A stretch of 64,000 nt of DNA, taken from assembly GCF_037482165.1 (NCBI RefSeq), contig NZ_CP148048.1, positions 372,001-436,000 of the forward strand, in the 5' to 3' direction. The notes beneath the pieces are model-generated. The model was not told the origin of the DNA, ran no database searches, and worked only from the letters and a program-made list of their open reading frames with translations. Made by a program: the position numbers and the translations under genes. This DNA comes from Parvimonas micra (GTDB lineage Bacteria; Bacillota; Clostridia; Tissierellales; Peptoniphilaceae). Position 1 is the stretch's first letter, and the number at the start of each line of letters is the position of its first letter. Below, piece by piece: positions 38,058 through 45,801 of this stretch.

Positions 38058-38149
38058 GACCTAAACGACTTAGGTTAGCCATTACTGGCGGTTTGAATAA
38101 ATTTTTATTTGAACTCGTAATGCAATCTACATAGGCACTAAGTTCCTAT
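38032..38149 (-). ncRNA. tracrRNA: tracrRNA of the type II-A CRISPR system
   Basis: Read on the minus strand, the anti-repeat (38110-38145) matches the array repeat over 24 of 26 core bases (GTAATG to ACTAAG). The two differences put G opposite crRNA U, so pairing is kept as wobbles. A lower stem TCAAAT pairs with GTTTGA, separated by a GA / four-base bulge, the SpCas9 guide geometry. Hairpins GCCA-GTAA-TGGC and CCTAA-GTCGT-TTAGG and the terminator follow. About 118 nt; the position upstream and antisense to cas9 is as in S. pyogenes. Confidence 0.93.
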
Positions 38150-38155
38150 ACATAA

Positions 38156-38183
38156 ATTATAACACATATTTTATAAAAGTCAA
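38156..38183 (-). promoter_or_regulatory. Promoter of tracrRNA
   Basis: On the minus strand TTGACT (38178-38183), 16-base spacer, TATAAT (38156-38161). Start expected near 38149, just before the anti-repeat. Confidence 0.85.
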
Positions 38184-38219
38184 TATAAAGACTAAATTTT
38201 TTGTGGGGGTTTGTTGAAA

Positions 38220-41200
38220 ATGGGAAAGCAAGAATTTAAAGATTATTATTTAGGATTCGACATAGGAACGAATTCTGTTGGCTGGTCTGTTACAGATCAA
38301 CAATATAAAATTTTAAGGTTTAATAAAAAGGATATGTGGGGTAGTAGGCTATTTGAAGAGGCGAAAACAGCTAAGGAAAGAAGAGTTTACAGAAATAGTA
38401 GAAGAAGGCTCGATAGAAGAAAAAGACGTCTAAAACTATTGGAAGAACTATTTTTAGACGAGATATCAAAAGTTGATAATACTTTTTTTAGGAGACTTGA
38501 AGAAAGTAATTTATACAACGAAGATAAGTCTATTAAGTTTAATTATGCTTTATTTAATGACAAAGATTACACAGATATTGACTTTTATAATGAATATAAA
38601 ACTATTTACCATTTAAGAAAAGATTTAATTTTTGAAGATAGGAAATTTGATATAAGACTTGTATTTATAGCTTTGCATCATATTTTAAAGTATAGAGGTC
38701 ATTTTATCTTTGAAGGACAAAGTTTTGAAGATATAAAAAGTTTTGATTTTATTTTTGAAGAATTATCATCTTGGATTTTCGAAAATTTTGATTTTAATAT
38801 TGATATAAATTTAAAAGAAAGAATAGAAGAAATTATTTTAAGTGATAATACTAAATCAATAAAGAAAACAGAGTTCAAAAAGATATTTTCAGATAATAGA
38901 ATATTAGCTATTTTGAATATGGGTGTAGGGAGTAAAGTAGATCTTAAAGATGTTTTTAACAATGAAGAACTTAAAGACCAAAAAATTAGTTTTGCTGAAA
39001 TTGATTATGAAAATGAAAAAAGAGATGAATTTTATCAACTTTTAGGAGAAAATATTTTTATCGTTGATTTATCTAAGAAAATATACGATTTTATGGTTTT
39101 AAAGAAAATACTTAAAAATAGTGATAGTTTTTCAGAATCTAAAGTAGATTTATATTGTGAACATAAAAAAGATTTAGATAGTTTAAAATATATTTTTAAA
39201 AAATATTTAAAACCTTCTGATTATTATAAGTTTTTTAGAAGTAATTCTGAAAAAATAAATTATCCTAGTTATATAGGATTAAGTAAAATAAAAACAAAAA
39301 GATTAATTGAAAATAAGAAATGTAGTATATCTGATATAAATAAGGAAGTAAAAAATAAATATCTTAAAGATATACAAGTTGAAGCTGAAGATGAAGAGTT
39401 ATTTAATAATATTTTGCATAAGCTTGATGAAAATAAATTTTTAGAAAAACTTAAAAGTGGAGAAAACTCAACAGTTCCTTATCAAGTTCATGAAATAGAA
39501 CTAAAGAAAATACTTGATAATCAAAGAAAATATCATTCATTCTTAAATGAAAAAAGTGATGGTATGACTATTTGTGAAAAGATTATAAAACTTTTTGAGT
39601 TTAGAATTCCATATTATGTAGGACCTCTTAATACAGACGAAAATGTAAAAGGTACTAATACTTGGGTTGTTAGAAAAGATGAAAATACCAAAAGTCCAAT
39701 AACTCCTTGGAATTTTAAAGAAAAAGTTGATACACAAAAGAGTGCTGAAAATTTCATTAAAAGAATGACTAATAGATGTACTTACTTAAGACGAGAAGAT
39801 GTTATACCCAAAAACTCACTATTATATGAAGAATTTGTTCTTTTAAATGAATTAAATAAAGTTACAGTTGATAATGAGCTTTTACATCCTACTTTAAAGA
39901 ATGAGATAATAGAAGAATTATTTAAAACAATAGTTAAAGTTACAAAGAAAAAATTTGCTGAGTTTTTGAAGAAAAAGCAAGCTGTAAGTGATGTTGAGAG
40001 CATTACTGGAGTAGATGTTGAGTTCAATGGTAAGTTGCAAGGATATAATACATTTAGAAAAATTTTAGGTGAAAAAATAGAAAATAAAAATGTAAAAAAC
40101 TTTGTTGAAAGATGTATAGAACTTAAATGCTTATATGGAAGTGATAAAGAATTATTTAAAAATGCAGTTGGAGAATTATATAAAGAATATAATATAACCG
40201 ATGAAGAATTTACTAAAATTAATAAATTAAATTTTAACAAATGGGGAAGACTATCTAAAGAATTTCTAACAGTTATAAGTTTTGGAAAAACTGATGGTAC
40301 AGAAAGATTTGAAAGTGTTATAGAAGCATTAAGAAGCACCAATTATAATTCAATGGAACTTTTATCTGACAAATTTAATTTAAAATCTAAAATAGATGAA
40401 ATTAATGAAGAAGATGATTTTTCTAATATAGATATAAAAGAATATGTTAATGAATTATATGTTTCTCCATCAGTTAAGCGTTCTATTATTCAAACTTATA
40501 AAATAGCTATGGAAATAAAGAAAATTACAGGCAAAAATCCTAAAAAAGTATTTATTGAAATGGCAAAAGGTGGAGGAGAAAAAGGAAAGAGAACTGAAAG
40601 AAGAAAAGATAAAATTAAAGAATTGTATAAAAATATGAAAGACTCACTTTCTGATTATTGCAATAATTTACAAGATTTAAGTTCGCAAGTTGAAAAATAT
40701 GATGATAATAGATTAAGACAAAAGAAGTTATTTTTATATTTTATGCAAATGGGAAAATCTATGTATACAGGAAATGATATAGATTTATCAGAATTATTTA
40801 ATAATAATATTTACGATATTGATCATATTTATCCACAATCAAAAGTAAAAGATGATAGCTTTGATAATATAGTATTGGTTGAAAAACAAGAAAATCATAG
40901 TAAATCAAATGAACTTATTAAACCTGAAATTCAATCCAGGATGAATAATTATTGGATCTTTTTAAGAGAAAATAAATTCATTTCAAAAGAAAAATATAAT
41001 AGACTTACAAGAAAGAAAAATTTTACAGATGAAGAACTTGGTGATTTTGTTGCTAGACAACTTGTTACAACAAGACAATCTACAAAAGAAGTAGCTAAAC
41101 TTTTTGAAAAACTTTTTGATGGAACAGAAGTTGTATATTCAAAAGCTTCTTTAGTAAGTGATTTTAGAGAACGATTTGATATTATAAAGGTAAGAGAAGT

Positions 41201-42422
41201 AAATGATGCACATCATGCTCAAGATGCCTATTTAAATATAGTAGTAGGCAATGTTTTTAATACTAAATTTACTAAAAATTATTGGAAATTCATAAGAGAA
41301 GTAAAAAATAAAAATGAAGAAAATCCTGACAAAAAAGAAGGATATAATTTTGAAAAGATTTATGAATCTGATGTATTTCGTAATGAAAATGTGGCATGGG
41401 TATTTTCAAAAGAAAATAAAGAAATTAATACAATAAATACTGTAAATAAAATGGTATATAGAAAAACTGTAAACATAACTGAAATGCTTGTTGAGGGTAA
41501 AGGTCAACTGTTTAATTTAACTATAAAGGATAGGACACAATTAAAGAAAAAAGTTGGAAATATAGTTGCAAATATACCTAAATCATTAAAAAACAGAAAT
41601 AGACAGTTAAAAAATGATGAATTAGCTAAAAAATATGGATACTTTGATTCGCTAAATAATTCTTATTTTGTTTTGTTTAAGTATGAAGAAAAAGGGAATG
41701 AAAAGATTGGGTTTGATGGAATAACTATTGTTGATAAAGAAAAGTTAAAAAATAATTCAGATATAGAAAAATTCTTAGAAAATAAAGGGAATAAAAATTC
41801 TAAGTTGATAAGAAAGATATTTAAGAATCAAAAAGTGTTAATAGATGGATATCCTTATTTAATTAAATCTTTCAATAAAAATGGTGTTATTAAATTTGAT
41901 AATTTTAAGTCGCTATATCTTGATGAAACTTATTTAAAGTTTACAAATGATGCTATAAAATTTGAAAAGAATAATGCTAATGTCGATTTAAAAAAGCAAA
42001 AATATATTGTAAGTTTTCTAAAAAAGAAAAAGCAAAACGAAATTAACGAAACTTATGAAGAATGTATTGATAGATTAAATAATGGGTTTGATACACTATT
42101 TTTAAAACTTTGTGATATTCAAAAATCATCAATTTATAAAAACTATAAACTACAAGATTTTAATTCAAACAAAAAATCAATTGAGATTAAAGATAAATTT
42201 GATATTTTTAAAAGTTTAGATTTATATAGTAAGTCAAAATTAATAAAAGAATTTTTGAATTATTATAAATACGAGAAAAATGATTTAGATTTTAGTCTTA
42301 TAGATATTGATAAAAAAGCAAATTGTTTACAAAAAACTCTTCAAGAAGATTTGATTAAGGATTTTGTTATTGTTGATGAGTCTGTTACAGGATTGTTTGT
42401 GAAAAAAGAAAGGCTTGAATAA
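38220..42422 (+). CDS. cas9: CRISPR-associated endonuclease Cas9, type II-A
   Basis: 1400 residues from ATG 38220 (GGGGGT nine bases upstream; TTG codons at 38211 and 38214 are possible alternatives). RuvC-I YYLGFDIGTNSVGW (Asp 14), Arg-rich bridge helix (RRVYRNSRRRLDRRKRRLKLL), REC lobe to about 770, RuvC-II VFIEMAKGGG (Glu 780), HNH YDIDHIYPQSKVKDDSFDNIVLV (His 869), RuvC-III VNDAHHAQDAYLN (His 999, Asp 1002). The C-terminal PAM-interacting domain ends ESVTGLFVKKERLE. All catalytic residues are present, so it should cut DNA guided by crRNA:tracrRNA. The PAM cannot be read from sequence. Confidence 0.97.
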   Translation: MGKQEFKDYYLGFDIGTNSVGWSVTDQQYKILRFNKKDMWGSRLFEEAKTAKERRVYRNSRRRLDRRKRRLKLLEELFLDEISKVDNTFFRRLEESNLYNEDKSIKFNYALFNDKDYTDIDFYNEYKTIYHLRKDLIFEDRKFDIRLVFIALHHILKYRGHFIFEGQSFEDIKSFDFIFEELSSWIFENFDFNIDINLKERIEEIILSDNTKSIKKTEFKKIFSDNRILAILNMGVGSKVDLKDVFNNEELKDQKISFAEIDYENEKRDEFYQLLGENIFIVDLSKKIYDFMVLKKILKNSDSFSESKVDLYCEHKKDLDSLKYIFKKYLKPSDYYKFFRSNSEKINYPSYIGLSKIKTKRLIENKKCSISDINKEVKNKYLKDIQVEAEDEELFNNILHKLDENKFLEKLKSGENSTVPYQVHEIELKKILDNQRKYHSFLNEKSDGMTICEKIIKLFEFRIPYYVGPLNTDENVKGTNTWVVRKDENTKSPITPWNFKEKVDTQKSAENFIKRMTNRCTYLRREDVIPKNSLLYEEFVLLNELNKVTVDNELLHPTLKNEIIEELFKTIVKVTKKKFAEFLKKKQAVSDVESITGVDVEFNGKLQGYNTFRKILGEKIENKNVKNFVERCIELKCLYGSDKELFKNAVGELYKEYNITDEEFTKINKLNFNKWGRLSKEFLTVISFGKTDGTERFESVIEALRSTNYNSMELLSDKFNLKSKIDEINEEDDFSNIDIKEYVNELYVSPSVKRSIIQTYKIAMEIKKITGKNPKKVFIEMAKGGGEKGKRTERRKDKIKELYKNMKDSLSDYCNNLQDLSSQVEKYDDNRLRQKKLFLYFMQMGKSMYTGNDIDLSELFNNNIYDIDHIYPQSKVKDDSFDNIVLVEKQENHSKSNELIKPEIQSRMNNYWIFLRENKFISKEKYNRLTRKKNFTDEELGDFVARQLVTTRQSTKEVAKLFEKLFDGTEVVYSKASLVSDFRERFDIIKVREVNDAHHAQDAYLNIVVGNVFNTKFTKNYWKFIREVKNKNEENPDKKEGYNFEKIYESDVFRNENVAWVFSKENKEINTINTVNKMVYRKTVNITEMLVEGKGQLFNLTIKDRTQLKKKVGNIVANIPKSLKNRNRQLKNDELAKKYGYFDSLNNSYFVLFKYEEKGNEKIGFDGITIVDKEKLKNNSDIEKFLENKGNKNSKLIRKIFKNQKVLIDGYPYLIKSFNKNGVIKFDNFKSLYLDETYLKFTNDAIKFEKNNANVDLKKQKYIVSFLKKKKQNEINETYEECIDRLNNGFDTLFLKLCDIQKSSIYKNYKLQDFNSNKKSIEIKDKFDIFKSLDLYSKSKLIKEFLNYYKYEKNDLDFSLIDIDKKANCLQKTLQEDLIKDFVIVDESVTGLFVKKERLE

Positions 42423-43303
42423 TGGCGGGTTGGAGAACAATAGTAATAACAGAAAGATGTAAGCTTGATTTAAGATATAACAATATGAATATAAGGAAAA
42501 ATGAAAGTTTAAAACAGGTTAATATTTCAGAAATAGGTGTGCTTATTATAGAAAGCACATCTGTTTCTATAACCTCTGCGTTACTTAGTGAACTTATGAA
42601 AAATAAAATTAAAGTTATTTTTTGTGATGAAACACATAATCCTGAATCAGAATTAATTCCATATTATGGGGGTTACGATTCCAGTGAGAGAATAAAAAGT
42701 CAAATTTTTTGGGATGATGAAATAAAAGAAAATCTTTGGACACTAATAGTATCAGAAAAGATAAGAAAACAAATGGAAGTTTTGAAGTATTTTAATCTTA
42801 AGGAGTATAAACTTTTAGAAAATTATATGTTTCAAGTAGAACATTTTGATTCAACAAACAGAGAGGGACATGCTGCAAAAGTATATTTTAATTCACTTTT
42901 TGGAGTTAATTTTAATAGAGATGATAAAGAAAATGTTATAAATATGGCTTTAGACTATGGTTATTCTATCTTACTGTCTCTTTTTAATAGAGAAGTTGTT
43001 AGCAATGGTTATATAACGAATATCGGACTATTTCACAGAAACAAATTTAATCCTTTTAATTTATCTTGTGATTTTATGGAACCTTTTAGACCTTTAGTTG
43101 ACAAATTGGTAGTAGAAATGGGAATTGACAATTTTGGCACTGATGAAAAAAGAAATTTACAACAACTTTTATCTACTCAATTATATATAAAAAATAAAGA
43201 ATATTATTTACAGGATGTTATTAAAATTTATACTAAAAGTTTATTAGATGGTTTAGACGAAAGAGATTTAACAAATATATGGTTTTACGAAAATGAGTTA
43301 TAG
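42422..43303 (+). CDS. cas1: CRISPR-associated endonuclease Cas1
   Basis: 293 residues, type II length. Start GWRTIVITERCKLDLRYNNMNIR; metal-site Glu in REGHAAKVYFNSLFG near residue 148, His in LGLFHRNKFNPFNLSCDFMEPFRPLVD, and acidic residues after it. With Cas2 it integrates spacers. The ATG overlaps the cas9 TAA by one base. Confidence 0.96.
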   Translation: MAGWRTIVITERCKLDLRYNNMNIRKNESLKQVNISEIGVLIIESTSVSITSALLSELMKNKIKVIFCDETHNPESELIPYYGGYDSSERIKSQIFWDDEIKENLWTLIVSEKIRKQMEVLKYFNLKEYKLLENYMFQVEHFDSTNREGHAAKVYFNSLFGVNFNRDDKENVINMALDYGYSILLSLFNREVVSNGYITNIGLFHRNKFNPFNLSCDFMEPFRPLVDKLVVEMGIDNFGTDEKRNLQQLLSTQLYIKNKEYYLQDVIKIYTKSLLDGLDERDLTNIWFYENEL

Positions 43304-43613
43304 ATTTATGAGAATATTATTATTTTTTGATTTACCAACTTTAGAAAATGAAGATTTAAAAGAGTATAGACATTTTAGAAAGTTTTTAATAAGTAACGGA
43401 TTTATAATGTTACAAGAATCTTGCTATGTAAAAATGCTTTTAAACTCAACCTCTGCAGATAATTTTTTATCTAAATTAAAGAAAAACTTGCCACCCAAAG
43501 GACTTGTTCAAGTAATTACAATAACAGAGAAGCAATTTCAAAAAATGGAAACTTTAGTTGGTGAATATGAAACTGCTATTTTAGATAGTGATGAAAGGAT
43601 AGAAGTGTTTTGA
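43293..43613 (+). CDS. cas2: CRISPR-associated endoribonuclease Cas2
   Basis: 106 residues: ferredoxin fold with RFMRILLFFDLPTLENEDLKEYRHFRKFLISNGFIMLQESCYVKM, type II-A variant. It forms the dimeric core of the Cas1-Cas2 integrase. It overlaps cas1 by 11 bases and csn2 by 4. Confidence 0.96.
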   Translation: MSYRFMRILLFFDLPTLENEDLKEYRHFRKFLISNGFIMLQESCYVKMLLNSTSADNFLSKLKKNLPPKGLVQVITITEKQFQKMETLVGEYETAILDSDERIEVF

Positions 43614-44275
43614 AACTACAATTAAAAAATTTTAATTTTAATGTTGATTTAGATGAAAAGATTAATACCATTATTATTGAAAATAAAATTGAATATAGAA
43701 AGATTGTAAATTCGTTTGTTAATGAATTAAATATCCGAGATGGAAATATTTTACTATCAAAGGATATTGAACTATTAGTACCAGATAAATATTTATTCAC
43801 TTTCTATGATTATTTTACTTTTGATATCAATAAATATGCACTTACTAGATTTTATAAAAAATTAAAAGAAATAGCTATATTGGAACATTCAATTGAAACC
43901 TCTAATTTAAAAAGTAAGATTGAAGAATATGTTTTTAATCTTACTAAACAATACGATATGTATTTGGATATATCTTGTGATTTGGATGTTGCGGAAATAT
44001 TGAAATCTTTGAATGTAAAAATAAAACAATATAGTGAATTACTACTTGATAAAATTATAAATTATATCAATGTAATAAATGAAATATTTGGAATTAAATA
44101 TTTTGTATTTATTGGTTTTAAAGAGTATTTTAACGAAGATGAAATTCTTGACTTTTATGAATATATAATCTATAATGATTTTAGTATAGTCTTAGTTGAA
44201 CCTAATAATCTAAAAACTGTTCAAACTAAAGAAAAAACTTATATAATTGACGAAGACCTATGTGAAATATATTGA
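43610..44275 (+). CDS. csn2: CRISPR-associated protein Csn2
   Basis: 221 residues from TTG 43610, overlapping the cas2 stop. N-terminus LQLKNFNFNVDLDEKINTIIIENKIEYRKIVNSFVNEL, followed by LLSKDIELLVPDKYLF, is the Csn2 pattern. The middle is helical and the C-terminus has YFVFIGFKEYFNEDEI. Csn2 tetramers encircle DNA ends during spacer acquisition and mark subtype II-A. The leader starts right after its stop. Confidence 0.93.
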   Translation: MKLQLKNFNFNVDLDEKINTIIIENKIEYRKIVNSFVNELNIRDGNILLSKDIELLVPDKYLFTFYDYFTFDINKYALTRFYKKLKEIAILEHSIETSNLKSKIEEYVFNLTKQYDMYLDISCDLDVAEILKSLNVKIKQYSELLLDKIINYINVINEIFGIKYFVFIGFKEYFNEDEILDFYEYIIYNDFSIVLVEPNNLKTVQTKEKTYIIDEDLCEIY

Positions 44276-44328
44276 TTACTTATCGGCTCGTAACCGTAAA
44301 AACTTTTACCTCAAATCTTGCATTTGAG
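44276..44328 (+). promoter_or_regulatory. CRISPR leader with ATTTGAG anchor
   Basis: 53 bases between csn2 and the first repeat. It ends in ATTTGAG (44322-44328), the leader-anchoring sequence known from streptococcal II-A arrays. Together with the first two repeat bases it forms a perfect inverted repeat ACCTCAAAT-CTTGC-ATTTGAGGT (44308-44330). No good promoter is visible inside it. A poor TTGACG/TATATT pair lies in the end of csn2. Confidence 0.8.
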
Positions 44329-44955
44329 GTTTGAGAGTAATGTAATCTACATAGGTACTAAGACTGAAGAACCTGTTTTAACATCGGTATATATGTTTGA
44401 GAGTAATGTAATCTACATAGGTACTAAGACCAAACGAAGATATCCCATTTTAGGAGTTAAGTTTGAGAGTAATGTAATCTACATAGGTACTAAGACATAG
44501 ATATTTATCTTTTGAAACCCATTATCGTTTGAGAGTAATGTAATCTACATAGGTACTAAGACTGTTGTTCAGCTTGTTCTAGCTTAAATTTGTTTGAGAG
44601 TAATGTAATCTACATAGGTACTAAGACTTTTCAGTATCTATACTGATACCATTGTTGTTTGAGAGTAATGTAATCTACATAGGTACTAAGACATATAGTA
44701 GATCATAAAAGAGAATTGAATGTTTGAGAGTAATGTAATCTACATAGGTACTAAGACCGAATTGATGTAAAAACTTTGTGTAGCTGAGTTTGAGAGTAAT
44801 GTAATCTACATAGGTACTAAGACCGAATTGATGTAAAAACTTTGTGTAGCTGAGTTTGAGAGTAATGTAATCTACATAGGTACTAAGACTAAAATTTAAT
44901 CATTCAATTGATATGGCTTGTTTGAGAGTAATGTAATCTGCATTGATACTAAAAT
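44329..44955 (+). CRISPR. Type II-A CRISPR array: 10 repeats of 36 bp, 9 spacers
   Basis: Repeats begin GTTTGAGAGTAATG and end GGTACTAAGAC. Starts: 44329, 44395, 44461, 44527, 44592, 44657, 44722, 44788, 44854, 44920. Spacers are 29-30 bp. Repeats 1-9 are identical. The tenth is degenerate in its 3' half (TGCATTGATACTAAAAT), marking the distal end. Spacers 7 (44758-44787) and 8 (44824-44853) are identical. Orientation follows from the leader, the terminal repeat and the tracrRNA pairing. Confidence 0.98.
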
Positions 44956-44985
44956 TATAAATTACAATATATTTTTCTAAAAGAG

Positions 44986-45013
44986 TTGACTTTTTTACAA
45001 TTTGTGGTATTAT
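44986..45013 (+). promoter_or_regulatory. Promoter of the antitoxin RNA
   Basis: TTGACT, 16-base spacer, TATTAT with an extended -10 (TGG directly before it). It lies 31 bases after the last CRISPR repeat and points away from it. Confidence 0.8.
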
Positions 45014-45019
45014 ATAGTT

Positions 45020-45105
45020 GAGATTATAATTCTATAGAGGTCGAATTCATCTCATGTATTAGAATGCAAATAAAAAAGCAAGGTTGGCGGACCTTGCTTT
45101 TTATG
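45020..45105 (+). ncRNA. Antitoxin RNA of a par/fst-like type I toxin-antitoxin locus
   Basis: About 85 nt from the extended -10 promoter to a bidirectional terminator. It carries DRa (ATAGAGGTC, 45034-45042) and DRb (AGAATGCAAA, 45061-45070). Both recur in the same orientation across the start of the facing toxin mRNA (45175-45183 and 45206-45215). Since the two RNAs are read from opposite strands, the antitoxin is complementary to the toxin's initiation region and 3' end, the layout of RNA II in the par locus of pAD1. Confidence 0.72.
45072..45105. terminator. Bidirectional terminator shared by toxin mRNA and antitoxin RNA
   Basis: 12-bp stem AAAAAGCAAGGT / ACCTTGCTTTTT with a 6-base loop and T runs on both strands. 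Confidence 0.92.
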
Positions 45106-45109
45106 TTGA

Positions 45110-45184
45110 TTATTTAAAATTCTTTAGCAATTTTAATAACGCAATCAACAACGTTAATAAAATTATAGCATCAATAGAGGTCAA
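45110..45184 (-). CDS. 24-residue hydrophobic toxin peptide (Fst / holin-like type I toxin)
   Basis: On the minus strand AAGGAGGTGA (45190-45199) is followed after 5 bases by TTG and 24 codons. The peptide starts MTSIDAIILLTLL and ends LKNFK: a single leucine-rich membrane helix with a basic tail. Size, charge and strong ribosome site match small membrane toxins of type I systems. The start codon lies in the repeat shared with the antitoxin RNA. The use of TTG and the toxicity are inferred. Confidence 0.68.
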   Translation of the reverse strand: MTSIDAIILLTLLIALLKLLKNFK

Positions 45185-45218
45185 TAGCTTCACCTCCTTA
45201 CATATAGAATGCAAAGTA

Positions 45219-45247
45219 ATTATATAATAATATAAAGTTTTAGTAAA
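45219..45247 (-). promoter_or_regulatory. Promoter of the toxin mRNA
   Basis: Minus strand TTTACT (45242-45247), 17-base spacer, TATAAT (45219-45224). Start expected near 45212, so DRb lies at the very 5' end of the toxin mRNA. Confidence 0.7.
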
Positions 45248-45275
45248 CAGTTAAAAAATAGAGTGATAAAATTTT

Positions 45276-45359
45276 ACTCTGTTTTTTATTGTGAAAATAC
45301 AAGTCAAAGATTATAAACATTGACAAAAAACATTTATAGATTTATAATCTAATTGGGTT
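45276..45359 (+). repeat. 84-bp direct repeat, right copy
   Basis: Partner of 37890-37973 (about 9 mismatches, no gaps). It includes the promoter of the 84-residue membrane protein gene. The distance between copies is 7386 bp and contains tracrRNA, cas9-cas1-cas2-csn2, the array and the toxin-antitoxin locus. Confidence 0.9.
45320..45348 (+). promoter_or_regulatory. Promoter of the 84-residue membrane protein gene
   Basis: TTGACA, 17-base spacer, TATAAT, 71 bases before the ATG, within the right copy of the direct repeat. Confidence 0.82.
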
Positions 45360-45418
45360 ACAATCTTAAAAAGAATTTATTTTACATGATAAAAGTATGA
45401 TTTCAGGAGGGATATTTT

Positions 45419-45673
45419 ATGAAATTACTTAGTAGATATTTAGCAAAAGCAGTAATAAAAAAAACGAACAGTTCTCGTTATAAAAACTATATTTATTTCT
45501 CTATAATGTTAATATTTTCCTTGTTTATGATATATGCTTTATATTTCAATCTTACAGTTGGGAAATTAGATAGTACTAAAATTATAGGTATTGTACTTTG
45601 TAGTATTTCACTAGTTTTATCAGTAATATCAGCTATAGTTTATTTTATAAAAATGTTTGAAAAAGAAAAATAG
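45419..45673 (+). CDS. Small two-helix membrane protein, unknown
   Basis: 84 residues: basic N-terminus (KLLSRYLAKAVIKKTNSSRYKN), helices near 26-48 and 55-78, and a lysine/glutamate tail. TCAGGAGGG precedes the ATG. It is a lone gene just outside the CRISPR/toxin-antitoxin block. No family recognised. The 116 bases after it contain an imperfect hairpin (AGGAGG ... CCTCCT) that resembles a decayed toxin leader. Confidence 0.72.
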   Translation: MKLLSRYLAKAVIKKTNSSRYKNYIYFSIMLIFSLFMIYALYFNLTVGKLDSTKIIGIVLCSISLVLSVISAIVYFIKMFEKEK

Positions 45674-45801
45674 TTTTTATAATTTATATTTAGATTTACA
45701 AAAGTATATAGGAGGGAGATAAGTTCTACCTCCTTACTTGTATATAAATAAAAATTCATTTTAATTATAATAGATTTTGATTTAGAAATTTGGAGGAAAT
45801 A

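Noticed and set aside
39782-40342. 186-codon minus-strand ORF inside cas9
   Set aside because: Shadow ORF. The plus-strand frame is the Cas9 recognition lobe, and no promoter or ribosome site supports the antisense frame.
44318-44500. A 60-codon ORF across the start of the CRISPR array
   Set aside because: It translates repeat units (repeated FESNVIYIGTKT) and has no ribosome site; it is a by-product of repeat periodicity.
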